NCBI RefSeq assembly: GCF_004564235.1
Contig: NZ_SOMN01000005.1
Location: forward strand, 62,001 to 126,000
DNA length: 64,000 nt
DNA from: Cohnella luojiensis
GTDB lineage: Bacteria; Bacillota; Bacilli; Paenibacillales; Paenibacillaceae
Reading direction: 5' to 3'
Shown piece by piece: positions 6,815 to 15,700 of the stretch (position 1 is the first letter of the stretch; the number at the start of each line of letters is the position of its first letter). Below the pieces are notes generated by a model. That model worked only from the letters and a program-made list of their open reading frames with translations. It did not search any database and had not been told where the DNA came from. A program made the translations under genes and the position numbers.

Positions 6815-8863
6815 GTGCCCCAGTGGCTGAATACTTGGAATGCAAGGTTGGCAAAATGGCTTTGGTGGGTCGTACTTCTTGGCATCGTGGCGGCATTGCC
6901 CGTCATGTATGCGAGAGTGCAGACGGAAACCTCCGCGAATGAAGTCGCTATCGTCATGGATTATCGCGATTTACTGCAGGTCGGGAATTCGCAAGCGAAC
7001 CCGCAAGCTTTCGTTCAGGAGCAGCTTAAGCTTCTGAAGGAAGCGGGCGTGAACGGCATGGCCGTGTTCGAAAGCACGCTTGAGGAGTTGTCCTGGGATG
7101 GGGAAGTGACTGTCTATAACTCGACTCAAGCCGCTTTGCTTGAGGGGCGCGTACCGCCTCCCGAGGATAATGGGACCTATGTGGTTTTTAACAGGCCGGA
7201 GCATGAGCAAACGCTTCGTCCGATCATCGAGTGGGCGTTCCGCCATCACGGCGCAGAGGTGACAAACTGGTCGGTGAAGGATCACTCCGGCTTACGCCTG
7301 AACATGGGCTACGACGATGCGTACATTCATGCCATGCAGCCTAACCCGATCGCGATGGGGATGCTGAAGGATGCCGGCTTCCAGATCGTGCCGAGGCTGT
7401 CGGATCGCTTTGATCCGTTCGACGCCCAAGAGGTGGACAAGTGGCTGCAGTCCTTTAAGGAGCTCGGGGTAACTCGGGTATTGTTCGACGGGGAAGCAGT
7501 TACCGGATACGGCAAAGGTATCAAGTTCGGCGGCGTTCAAAGGTTTGCGAGCGAGCTGAAAAAACACGGGATCGGCGTTGCTATTTTCGAAAATCTGAAG
7601 GTTCCGCAGAAGGGTATGGCCAGGTTGGCCAACCTGCTGAAATACAATGCGATCAGGGCTCACTCCGTCGGAGAAGCGGAAATGACCGTAATCAAGAAGC
7701 CAGTGCTGGAAGATCGTCTCGTTTTGGCTGTAAAGGACCGCAACATTCGCTTATTATATTTGAACGCGGCGGCCGTGAAAGATTCGGCCAAGGGTCAGAT
7801 CTCTCATCCGCTGGAAAATATCGTCGACGTGCTGAAAGGCGACGAGGAATCCGAATCCGTTGGCGCCGTCCAGCAATTGAAGGAATTCGGATTCGAATTA
7901 GGGGTTCCGAAGGCGTTCGAGGTACATAAGGCTCCACAGGAAATGATACTGAGAGGAATAGCGGCTCTGGGAGCCATCGCTCTAGTGGCGCTGACGTTCG
8001 GCTTGTTCATTCCGTCATTGCTGCTGCCGGTCATCGTGATCGGAGGCATCGGCGGAGCAGGATTGTACGTGCTTAGCTCCACTTTAATGGTGCAGGCTTT
8101 GGCCTTGTTCGCGGCTATCGCGGCGCCTACAGCCTCGGTTGTCTTGTTGATCAAGCGAATTCGGGTGCTCAGAGAAAGCGCGGAGGATCAACCGATATCG
8201 GGCTACCGCAGATTGGGCGGCGCCATATTGCTGCTGGTTAGGACGACTATCCTGTCGTTGGCGGGGGTTCCTTTTATCGTGGCGCTCCTGAACCACATTT
8301 CGTATAGTTTGGTTTTGCAGCAATTTAGGGGCGTAAGCCTTCTGCATTTGGTACCGATCGGGTTGGTTGCTTTATACGTGTTTCTGTATGGAGCGGGGAA
8401 TTCGGTCCTCGGGAACGCGAGAAGAATTCTCTCCATGCCCCTTACAGTGCTATGGATCGTCGGTATCGGGATTCTCGGAGCGGCAGGGATGTATTACTTG
8501 ACGAGAACGGGCAACGCCGGACAAGTATCCGGTCTGGAATTGCAGTTCCGTTCCATTCTTGAAAATACGTTCGGCGTCCGTCCGCGGACGAAGGAGTTTT
8601 TGCTCGGGCACCCGCTGTTCTTCGTCGGTATATTCCTAGCGCTGCGGTATCGCTGGGCTATGGTATTCCTTATCGCGGGTACGATCGCGCAGTTGTCGAT
8701 GGTGGATACGTTCGCTCACATTCACACGCCGCTATTGCTCTCGCTCATCCGTATCTTCCTGGGCCTTGGCATTGGCGTAATCATCGGCCTCGTCATCATC
8801 GCGGCATGGCAAATTTGCGAAAAAATATGGAGAAGATGGAAGAGTTCGGGGCAGGCGGCTTAG
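6815..8863 (+). CDS. DUF5693 family polytopic membrane protein
   Basis: The 682-residue product has an N-terminal membrane segment (about 14-32), a large outside domain (about 35-390, with DAYIHAMQPNPIAMGMLKDAGF and FGGVQRFASELKKHGI blocks) and a C-terminal half with roughly eight to nine hydrophobic segments (about 390-670). This layout matches the DUF5693 family found in Paenibacillaceae immediately upstream of csaB, as here. Function is not established; the link to csaB suggests a role in cell-wall polymer or S-layer anchoring, but that is inference. Start chosen at GTG 6815, eight bases after AAGGAG; the GTG at 6806 overlaps the ribosome-binding site. Confidence 0.75.
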   Translation: MPQWLNTWNARLAKWLWWVVLLGIVAALPVMYARVQTETSANEVAIVMDYRDLLQVGNSQANPQAFVQEQLKLLKEAGVNGMAVFESTLEELSWDGEVTVYNSTQAALLEGRVPPPEDNGTYVVFNRPEHEQTLRPIIEWAFRHHGAEVTNWSVKDHSGLRLNMGYDDAYIHAMQPNPIAMGMLKDAGFQIVPRLSDRFDPFDAQEVDKWLQSFKELGVTRVLFDGEAVTGYGKGIKFGGVQRFASELKKHGIGVAIFENLKVPQKGMARLANLLKYNAIRAHSVGEAEMTVIKKPVLEDRLVLAVKDRNIRLLYLNAAAVKDSAKGQISHPLENIVDVLKGDEESESVGAVQQLKEFGFELGVPKAFEVHKAPQEMILRGIAALGAIALVALTFGLFIPSLLLPVIVIGGIGGAGLYVLSSTLMVQALALFAAIAAPTASVVLLIKRIRVLRESAEDQPISGYRRLGGAILLLVRTTILSLAGVPFIVALLNHISYSLVLQQFRGVSLLHLVPIGLVALYVFLYGAGNSVLGNARRILSMPLTVLWIVGIGILGAAGMYYLTRTGNAGQVSGLELQFRSILENTFGVRPRTKEFLLGHPLFFVGIFLALRYRWAMVFLIAGTIAQLSMVDTFAHIHTPLLLSLIRIFLGLGIGVIIGLVIIAAWQICEKIWRRWKSSGQAA

Positions 8864-8894
8864 CTCACTTGCGGCTTTCTCGTCGCTTTCCCGC

Positions 8895-8910
8895 TATCCC
8901 TTTCGCTCAG
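8895..8910 (+). repeat. 16-bp repeat, copy 1 of 3
   Basis: TATCCCTTTCGCTCAG. Identical to the copy at 9052 and one base different from the copy at 8942. Confidence 0.8.
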
Positions 8911-8941
8911 TAACTTGTAAGGAAGTATCAAAAACTAAGGA

Positions 8942-8957
8942 TATCCCCTTCGCTCAG
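8942..8957 (+). repeat. 16-bp repeat, copy 2 of 3
   Basis: TATCCCCTTCGCTCAG. Here ATCCCCT (8943-8949) can pair with AGGGGAT (8970-8976), making a small hairpin. Confidence 0.8.
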
Positions 8958-9051
8958 ATCATGCGGCGTAGGGGATTTAGTTCGAGGAGTAACATGGCGG
9001 GATTGGTTCGGGGCTTCAGCGAGTCGTGAAGTTGCGGGTTCTCTTTCACGG

Positions 9052-9067
9052 TATCCCTTTCGCTCAG
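9052..9067 (+). repeat. 16-bp repeat, copy 3 of 3
   Basis: TATCCCTTTCGCTCAG. It is followed by GCAAAGGGGA, which can pair with its TCCCTTTCGC part. Confidence 0.8.
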
Positions 9068-9120
9068 ACTAATCGCAAAGGGGAGAAATGTGGCTTGATG
9101 GAGCGGTATTTTCTAAATTC

Positions 9121-9146
9121 CTTTTAATGTGCCATTAAAGTTTTTT
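9121..9146 (+). terminator. AT-rich hairpin with T-run
   Basis: TTTAATG and CATTAAA pair around a three-base loop and are followed by TTTTTT. The weak stem makes this a tentative call. Confidence 0.4.
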
Positions 9147-9345
9147 AAGGACGATCGTTAATCGTAATATGTTACTCTGATGAGGAAACTTATTGCCAGA
9201 GTCGTAATATTTGAAATAGAAATGGTTAGTTTGTAGGAGCGGGCTTCTTGGAGCATCCTATGACGAAGATCTTTGGCGATAGGGGCGGGGAAAAATCGTA
9301 CAGCTTGCAGAAGGACGAACAGGAAACGGCAGGAAAACTCACCGA

Positions 9346-10488
9346 TTGGTGCTGTCGGGGTATTATGGTTTTCGCAATAGCGGGGACGAGGCGGTACTCA
9401 AAAGCATTCTGACGGCGCTTGAAGAGGCTGCGGGGAAAGCGGGAATCAAGATCGAGCCGGTCGTGCTTTCAGGGGATCCGGACTGGACTCGCAAGCAATA
9501 CGGAGTGGAAGCCGTGCATCGCACGAAGCTCGGCGAGGTTAGGCGGGCGCTTAAGAGTAGCGATGGTCTGATCAGCGGCGGGGGGAGTCTCCTTCAAGAT
9601 GCGACGGGGCTCGGCTCCATCCCGTATTATCTGGGGATTATGGCTTTGGCTCGCTGGTGCGGCAAGCCCACGTTCGTGTATGCCCAGGGGATCGGGCCGG
9701 TAAACCGGAAAATGTTTCAGCCTTTCATCGCCCGAGCGTTCAAGCGAGCGGCTTACGTGTCGGTGCGCGACGAGGAATCGGCGACGTTGCTGCGACGTTA
9801 CGGAGTGCCGGCGGCCAGCATCGAAGTGGTGCCGGATCCGGTGATGGGCTTGCCGGCGGGGGATGTCGCCGGCGGCAGCGCCGCGAGCGATCGCGGCGCC
9901 GATGCGGCGGCGAACGCCAACGCCGCCGCAAGGGCCGAGGACTCGCCACCCGTGGTGGGCGTGTCCGTCAGGTTCTGGCGCAGCGACCGCGCGGACCTGG
10001 ACCGCGCGGCTGCAGCGCTTGAAGCGCTGGCCGGACGCCAGGCCGTCCGGCTGCGCTTCCTGCCGTTCCATCGCGGCGCGGACGAGGATGCGTCGCGCTA
10101 CGTGATGGAACGGCTAGCGGGCTCCGGGGCCTCGGCGGAGCTCGAGATGGCCCCGGCGCACGATGACCCGCAGCTGATGCTGCGGGAGGTCGGCCGATGC
10201 GCGCTGCTCATCGGGATGCGCCTGCATTCGCTCATCTATGCGGCGAATCAGAACGTGCCGCTGCTTGGGATCTCGTACGATCCCAAGATCGACCAATTCG
10301 TGCAGCGTCTCGGTCAACGCGTCGTCGGTACAACCGAATCGCTGGACCCCGACTACTTGGCGCATCAAGCAAGCGAAATCCTGCGAAATCCGGAGCAATG
10401 GCATCAATCCTGCGACGAGGCAATTAGCCGGTTGAAGCAAGAAGCCGCGAGGCCCTCGCAACAAATCGTCGAGCACATACGTACTTAG
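9346..10488 (+). CDS. csaB: Polysaccharide pyruvyl transferase CsaB
   Basis: The 380-residue product begins MVLSGYYGFRNSGDEAVLKSI, the standard CsaB start, and contains GGGSLLQDATG, FVYAQGIGPV and a C-terminal GMRLHSLIYAANQNVPLLGISYDPK, all typical of the PS_pyruv_trans family. CsaB adds pyruvate ketal to ManNAc of the secondary cell-wall polymer, the ligand of SLH domains, which fits the five SLH proteins encoded nearby. The start is TTG 9346; the frame is open further upstream to a TAG at 9280 but has no ATG/GTG there. Residues about 170-200 are an Ala/Gly/Asp-rich stretch that looks like an insertion between the two Rossmann halves and is very GC-rich. tagA follows 59 bases later. Confidence 0.93.
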   Translation: MVLSGYYGFRNSGDEAVLKSILTALEEAAGKAGIKIEPVVLSGDPDWTRKQYGVEAVHRTKLGEVRRALKSSDGLISGGGSLLQDATGLGSIPYYLGIMALARWCGKPTFVYAQGIGPVNRKMFQPFIARAFKRAAYVSVRDEESATLLRRYGVPAASIEVVPDPVMGLPAGDVAGGSAASDRGADAAANANAAARAEDSPPVVGVSVRFWRSDRADLDRAAAALEALAGRQAVRLRFLPFHRGADEDASRYVMERLAGSGASAELEMAPAHDDPQLMLREVGRCALLIGMRLHSLIYAANQNVPLLGISYDPKIDQFVQRLGQRVVGTTESLDPDYLAHQASEILRNPEQWHQSCDEAISRLKQEAARPSQQIVEHIRT

Positions 10489-10547
10489 TGTAGGGATTGA
10501 AAATTGTCAGCCGATAATCAAACTCGATAGCTGGAGAGTGACCGCAT

Positions 10548-11318
10548 TTGAATCCCAAGACGAAGCCGTTTCCTACGGTTTCCCTGTACGGCGTACCCTT
10601 TTCCAAAATGAATATGAAAGAAACCGTGAACTATCTCACTAGAGCCATTGAATCGCGCAATCCCCACCGGGTGATCACGGGCAATCCGATCATGCTGATG
10701 GTCGGTCTGGACAATCCTTCTTTCCATCGCACCTTGTCCACCGCCGATCTCGTCGTTCCCGACGGAGCGGGCGTCGTCTGGGCGGCACGCCGCCTCAAGC
10801 AACCCGTTCAGGAGCGGGTCGCCGGCTTCGACCTCATGCACGAGCTGCTGAGCGAAGGGGATAACCGCGGCTGGAGCGCGTATTTGCTGGGAGCGTCCGC
10901 GGATATTATAGAATCGGCACACGAGAAATTACGTCGGCAATACCCTGGCGTGCGTTTCGTCGGGTACCGGGATGGTTATTTTACAGATAGGGATGATGGT
11001 GAAGTAGTCGCTGCCATTCGAGCGGCTAACCCCGACCTCCTCTTCGTCGCCCGTTCTACGATGAATCAGGAGCCATGGATAGAAAAGTACCAATCCGTGC
11101 TCGGCGTTCCGGTCATTATGGGAGTCGGGGGCAGCTTTGACGTCGATTCAGGTAAACTTAAGCGTGCTCCGGCACTTTTCCGCAAGTTGGGGATGGAGTG
11201 GTTTTACCGGTTGCTTCAAGAGCCTTCCAGATTCAGGCGGATGCTCGTGCTGCCGCAATTTGCCCTTAAAGTGATTAAAGACGGAGATAAAGTCCTCAAA
11301 CCTAAGAATCCATCGTGA
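10548..11318 (+). CDS. tagA: WecG/TagA/CpsF family glycosyltransferase
   Basis: The 256-residue product matches the GT26 family: ITGNPIMLM near residue 45, DLVVPDGAGVVWAAR with the conserved Asp, YLLGASADI, then GVGGSFDVDSGKLKRAP and a C-terminal basic/amphipathic tail (EWFYRLLQEPSRFRRM) that contacts the membrane in TagA. TagA adds ManNAc to GlcNAc-PP-undecaprenol, the second step of wall teichoic acid and many secondary cell-wall polymers. The usual G-(M/L)-P-(K/R)-Q-E-x-W-I block reads STMNQEPWI here; Q, E, W and I remain but the glycine-proline turn is lost. A TTG start at 10548 lies about 11 bases after GGAGAG. It lies between csaB and tagO, so the three act in one pathway. Confidence 0.9.
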   Translation: MNPKTKPFPTVSLYGVPFSKMNMKETVNYLTRAIESRNPHRVITGNPIMLMVGLDNPSFHRTLSTADLVVPDGAGVVWAARRLKQPVQERVAGFDLMHELLSEGDNRGWSAYLLGASADIIESAHEKLRRQYPGVRFVGYRDGYFTDRDDGEVVAAIRAANPDLLFVARSTMNQEPWIEKYQSVLGVPVIMGVGGSFDVDSGKLKRAPALFRKLGMEWFYRLLQEPSRFRRMLVLPQFALKVIKDGDKVLKPKNPS

Positions 11319-11378
11319 AAACTTTCATGAAAATGAGGTAAATCATGAAAAACGGCTGAAAACGAGGGAATGTTAGCC

Positions 11379-11408
11379 TTGTTGAATTCCCTGTAGCGGG
11401 AGTATAAT
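11379..11408 (+). promoter_or_regulatory. Sigma-A-like promoter for tagO
   Basis: TTGTTG at 11379-11384 and TATAAT at 11403-11408, 18-base spacer, 31 bases before the tagO ATG. Confidence 0.6.
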
Positions 11409-11439
11409 TCATTCCGGTACAGAAAAAGGGGAGTTGTAG

Positions 11440-12585
11440 ATGTTGTCTGGTTGGATGTTAGGAATTGGACTTATTTCATTCATAGCGGCTATGGCGCTTG
11501 CGCTTGTTCTAACGCCGCTCGTCAAGAAGCTGGCGGTTCGCATCGGCGCGATCGACATGCCGAACCATCGTAAAGTTCATACAAAAATCATGCCCCGTCT
11601 AGGTGGCGTAGCGATTTACTCGGCGTTCACGGTGGGATTGTTACTTATATTGCCTTGGTTGCCGGATGGCATTCTGAGCGCTTATGATCGCAACTTGATC
11701 AGCGGGCTTCTCGTTGGAGGCACGGTAATCGTATTGCTGGGCGCATTGGATGACAAATTCGATTTGTCCGCGAAGCTAAAATTGCTCGTGCAGATCGGCG
11801 CCGCGTGTATCGTCGTATTCGGATATGATGTTAAGATCAACTTGTTGAACATTCCTTTCGGCTCCGCGATGCAGCCGCTCGGCGAATGGCTCAGCATTCC
11901 GCTCACGATCTTCTGGATCGTCGGCGTAACCAACGCGATTAACTTGATCGACGGTTTGGACGGGCTTGCAGCCGGGGTTTCCGGTATTGCCGTTGCCACC
12001 ATCCTCGTCATGGGTATCATCATGGGTAATACCACGGTTATCCTTTTATCCGCGATTTTGCTCGGCAGCATTGTTGGTTTCCTATTCTTTAACTTCCATC
12101 CCGCGAAAATATTCATGGGAGACTCGGGCTCGCTATTCCTCGGTTTCGCTCTGGCGACTCTGTCCATGCTCGGGTTCAAACAAATTACGGTCGTTTCCTT
12201 CGTAACGCCGCTTCTCATCATCGGCGTTCCGTTGTCGGATACTTTCTTCGCCATCGTCCGTCGTTGGATTCATAAGAAACCGATCTTCGCCCCGGACAAA
12301 GGGCATCTGCATCACTGCTTGCAGCAGCTCGGCTTCAGCCACCGCAAGACGGTGCTTATCATTTACGGAATCGCCACTTTCTTCGGCGCTTGCGCGGTCG
12401 TACAGTCCACCGTATCGAACTCGGGGCTCGGCAACTGGATTACATTCATTGTTATCGCTGCTCTCGTATTCTTATTGCAGATAGGCGCCGAGCTTATCGG
12501 AATCGTCGACCAGTCTCGCCGTCCCGTTCTCGACTTCCTCGCTAGACTTCGCATGAAGCCTCAGACGGATTCTCGGGGAAAGTAA
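11440..12585 (+). CDS. tagO: Undecaprenyl-phosphate GlcNAc-1-phosphate transferase TagO (WecA/MraY superfamily)
   Basis: The 381-residue polytopic membrane protein has about ten membrane segments and the superfamily motifs: MPNHRKVHTKIMPRLGG near residue 40, GALDDKFDLSA (Asp pair), NLIDGLDGLAAG, FNFHPAKIFMGDSGSLFLG and the loop HLHHCLQQLGFSHRKTV. It moves GlcNAc-1-phosphate from UDP-GlcNAc to undecaprenyl phosphate at the inner membrane face, the first step of the wall polymer completed by TagA and CsaB. ATG 11440 follows AAAAAGGGGAG. It has its own promoter and a strong terminator, so it forms a single-gene unit, although csaB and tagA lie just upstream. Confidence 0.95.
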   Translation: MLSGWMLGIGLISFIAAMALALVLTPLVKKLAVRIGAIDMPNHRKVHTKIMPRLGGVAIYSAFTVGLLLILPWLPDGILSAYDRNLISGLLVGGTVIVLLGALDDKFDLSAKLKLLVQIGAACIVVFGYDVKINLLNIPFGSAMQPLGEWLSIPLTIFWIVGVTNAINLIDGLDGLAAGVSGIAVATILVMGIIMGNTTVILLSAILLGSIVGFLFFNFHPAKIFMGDSGSLFLGFALATLSMLGFKQITVVSFVTPLLIIGVPLSDTFFAIVRRWIHKKPIFAPDKGHLHHCLQQLGFSHRKTVLIIYGIATFFGACAVVQSTVSNSGLGNWITFIVIAALVFLLQIGAELIGIVDQSRRPVLDFLARLRMKPQTDSRGK

Positions 12586-12605
12586 ATTAGCACTTATTCG
12601 TGACC

Positions 12606-12662
12606 AAAGACTCAATTGTCCTTCCTTATCACCATAAGGTGGGGCAATCGAGTCTTTTTTTT
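12606..12662 (+). terminator. Rho-independent terminator after tagO
   Basis: AAGACTCAATTG pairs with CAATCGAGTCTT across a loop that itself folds (CCTTATC ACC ATAAGG), followed by TTTTTTTT. Confidence 0.85.
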
Positions 12663-12744
12663 CGTCGTTTCGTCTAAACATTTCCCTCCGGATGCCCGAT
12701 AACAGAAGTACGGAACTTTTGCTATACATAAGGAGGATTCTTTC

Positions 12745-15700
12745 GTGAGAAAAATATTATCAGCATTTTTGGCTCTCGCACTAGTCGTTACTTTAATACC
12801 CTTCGGTCTCGTCAAACAAGCGACGGCTGCAAGCGCAGCGACATACTTTATTCCTGACACTACGAGTCTTCGAGACACGGCGTTATTGACAATCGACGTA
12901 CCTGCCGCATCAACGTTGCTTACGCGGGCAAATGCCTACACGACCAATAACGGCAACCTTACTATTAAGGGTACGTTTGCTTATGTATCTTCAACTACGA
13001 TGAGCGTTAAAATCGATCAGTTGAATCTTCAGCAGAACGGCACGTGGACACCGGATTCGACGCACTTTACGACCGGTTCCGTTCAAGAAGACACAGGTTC
13101 GACGAATCGTTTCACCGCAAGCAACCTTACTTTGTTTGCCGGGATGAATAGAATTACGTTCACGGGGACGCAAGGTTCAATTCAACGTTCAGATGTATTT
13201 TATGTCTTGTATGACCAAATCCCATACATACAAAGCTTGAAAGTCATTAGCGGTTCTTCTACCATTAATCTGAACGAGGGAGCGCAAGCTGTTGTTCCAT
13301 CGGAGACCATTACGCTGCAGGGGGTTGCCAAGAACGCAAATAAAGCAACCGTTAGCGTGAATGGGGGGGTTGCGGTACTTACTTCCGTATTGGAAGACGG
13401 CACGTTTTTCTCGCCTGCGTTAACATTGGTACCAGGATTAAACACTCTTCAGCTATCCATTACTAATGGTACCAATACAATTAACGTTTCGCGCGATATT
13501 TACTATTTTGACCCGAATAAGCCCTATACGAGCGTTCAGTTGGTGCATACCTCCGGGAATTATCAATTGTTGAATAAAATACCGCAAGTTACGAATGGAA
13601 GCGCGAATACTGTACCTCTTGAAGATGCCACCTTAGATGTGACGATGTTAGTTCCTTATAACTCGGCGGCATTCGGCGGTACGGCTACTTATTCGATTAA
13701 CGGCAGCGTAACGGCTACCGTGTATACTGCTACCGAAACCATCATTCCGGGCAGCGACGGCATTACGCCCCAGTATAAGCTTATTAACTTCGTGACTCCG
13801 GCGTCGTTCGATTTCCAAGTGTCCGGTTCCGCTTATTTGCCGGATCAGGTTGCCAATCTGACGGTTACTTACGGAACATTCAGCACGACGTTTAATGGGA
13901 AGTTCAAGTATTTGCCGGGAGAAACAATTATTACGGATATGCAGTACCTGCCTGGTTATGATGGAATATCGAATATTACGGGAGCGGCTAAGGAACCATT
14001 AAATGGGGCTGAAGTCAGCGACTCCACTTTTTATATCTTATTAGATGCAGATAATACGACGATACCGCCATTATCGGGGAAGTATCTCCCGCTTAGCACT
14101 ACGTCTCTAACTCTTACATTAATTACACCGCCAGGAGTTGGGACCAAACAAGCAGTATACAGAGTAGATGATTTCACCAACGGCCAACAGAAAGTACAAT
14201 TTAAGTTGGGTACTTCTACATCAACGTATAACGCCGATATTTCTTATATATCCAAGAGTTACATTTATGTAGCGAATTTGTACGATGGACAGACGTACAC
14301 TTTCGATTCACGCTTAACAGGCAACTCATTGACGATATCCGGTCAATATATGGGATTCAAAGCAATCAGCGGCGCTCAATACTTTATCAATGGAATAGCC
14401 ATGACCACTCCGGCACTCGGCGTTGCTACAGGGACTCCAAGCTTTAGCTTGTCGCTTGCTATCGGAGGCTCGGGTCCTCTCGTGTTCGGCGAGAACCGGA
14501 TCGTGTTCAAAGGCGTCAACACAAGCGCTACAGGGATTACCCAAGAGATTGTTAAAGAGATCAAAATTTATTTGATCGATACGAACGTCTCGACGATCAC
14601 GCGTTTCCAGCCTACGCTTAGCGTAGCTACGCGTGAAGCATTTACATCTGCAATACTAACGTCTTACACAACGACCCAAATGGCGAATATCTTTTATGTG
14701 TCGCCGGAGTTTCTTTTCAAGACGGACAAATACGTTACAAGCGAGAGTGGCTATGATCTCGTGCTTCGAGGCGGCGGAGCTTCGTCGTTGAATTTGAAAC
14801 TCGGCTCGATTTCATTCTTCACGAAGACCATTCCTATTGAAGGATCTCCAACACTGGAAACGGGCGTTATCTATACGGATCCAAGCACGGGTAAAACCTA
14901 TACTTATGATTTCGCGGGGGACGAGAAGGACTTTATTTTAAGGATCCGCGATATCGCTTTCGCTGCACCAGAATCGCACGTATATAATCTGGAGCTTATC
15001 AATAGTACGGGTGCTAGAACGAATCAGCTAATGGAGGTTACGCGTGAAGTATCTCCCTATCGGATCTTGTCTCCGCAACCGACCGTCGGCGATCAAATTA
15101 TCGTAAATAAGAACTTCGTTCGCTTCGATATTGAAGCCGAGGGCGCGACGGAGGTTCTTGTTGACGGTGAAATCGCGGCCAAGCGTACGGACTTGAATAA
15201 TCGTTTTACTTACGAATTCGTTGGTCTCAAGCCTGATAAGCAGACAGCGATTAAAATTCAAATCAAGCGTGCTGATGCGACTTTAAACGATACCGTGCAA
15301 GTGTTTTACACGAGTTCCGTTCAAGTGGACAGTCAGTACATGCAGAAACTGACGAATAAATTCGACGTGTTCAACAAGAGTCTTCAACTCACCTTTCCTA
15401 AGGGAACAGTTCTGAAGTCCGCTAACGCTAACGTGACTGGTATCACGAAGCTCTATAACAATACGATGTTCTTGTTCGGCATAGCGGATCCAGTGAGCGG
15501 AGTCGTAGAGAAAAGGAACGATTACGGCAACATCATCAACGTCAACAACGACGATAGGACCTACCAAGGTTCAAGTCCGATAATCATTCCTGATTATCTC
15601 GTCATTCGATTCGGCAACAACACGAATACGACTAACTTTACAAGAATTTCTCCAACCTACTGGATTAGCGGGGGTGTAGGAGAACTCGGCAACAAAGGCG

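Larger units (their letters stand above)
8864..9345 (+). other. 482-base gap between the DUF5693 gene and csaB
   Basis: No convincing gene was found. The gap holds three copies of a 16-base motif (8895, 8942, 9052), each able to form the left arm of a small hairpin, and an AT-rich terminator-like hairpin at 9121-9146. An ATG at 9260 opens a 43-codon frame that runs out of phase into csaB; it has no recognisable product. Confidence 0.6.

Noticed and set aside
9260-9391. ATG-started frame upstream of csaB with out-of-phase overlap
   Set aside because: The frame has no known sequence and runs into csaB out of phase. A frameshift joining the two was considered, but CsaB is complete from TTG 9346.
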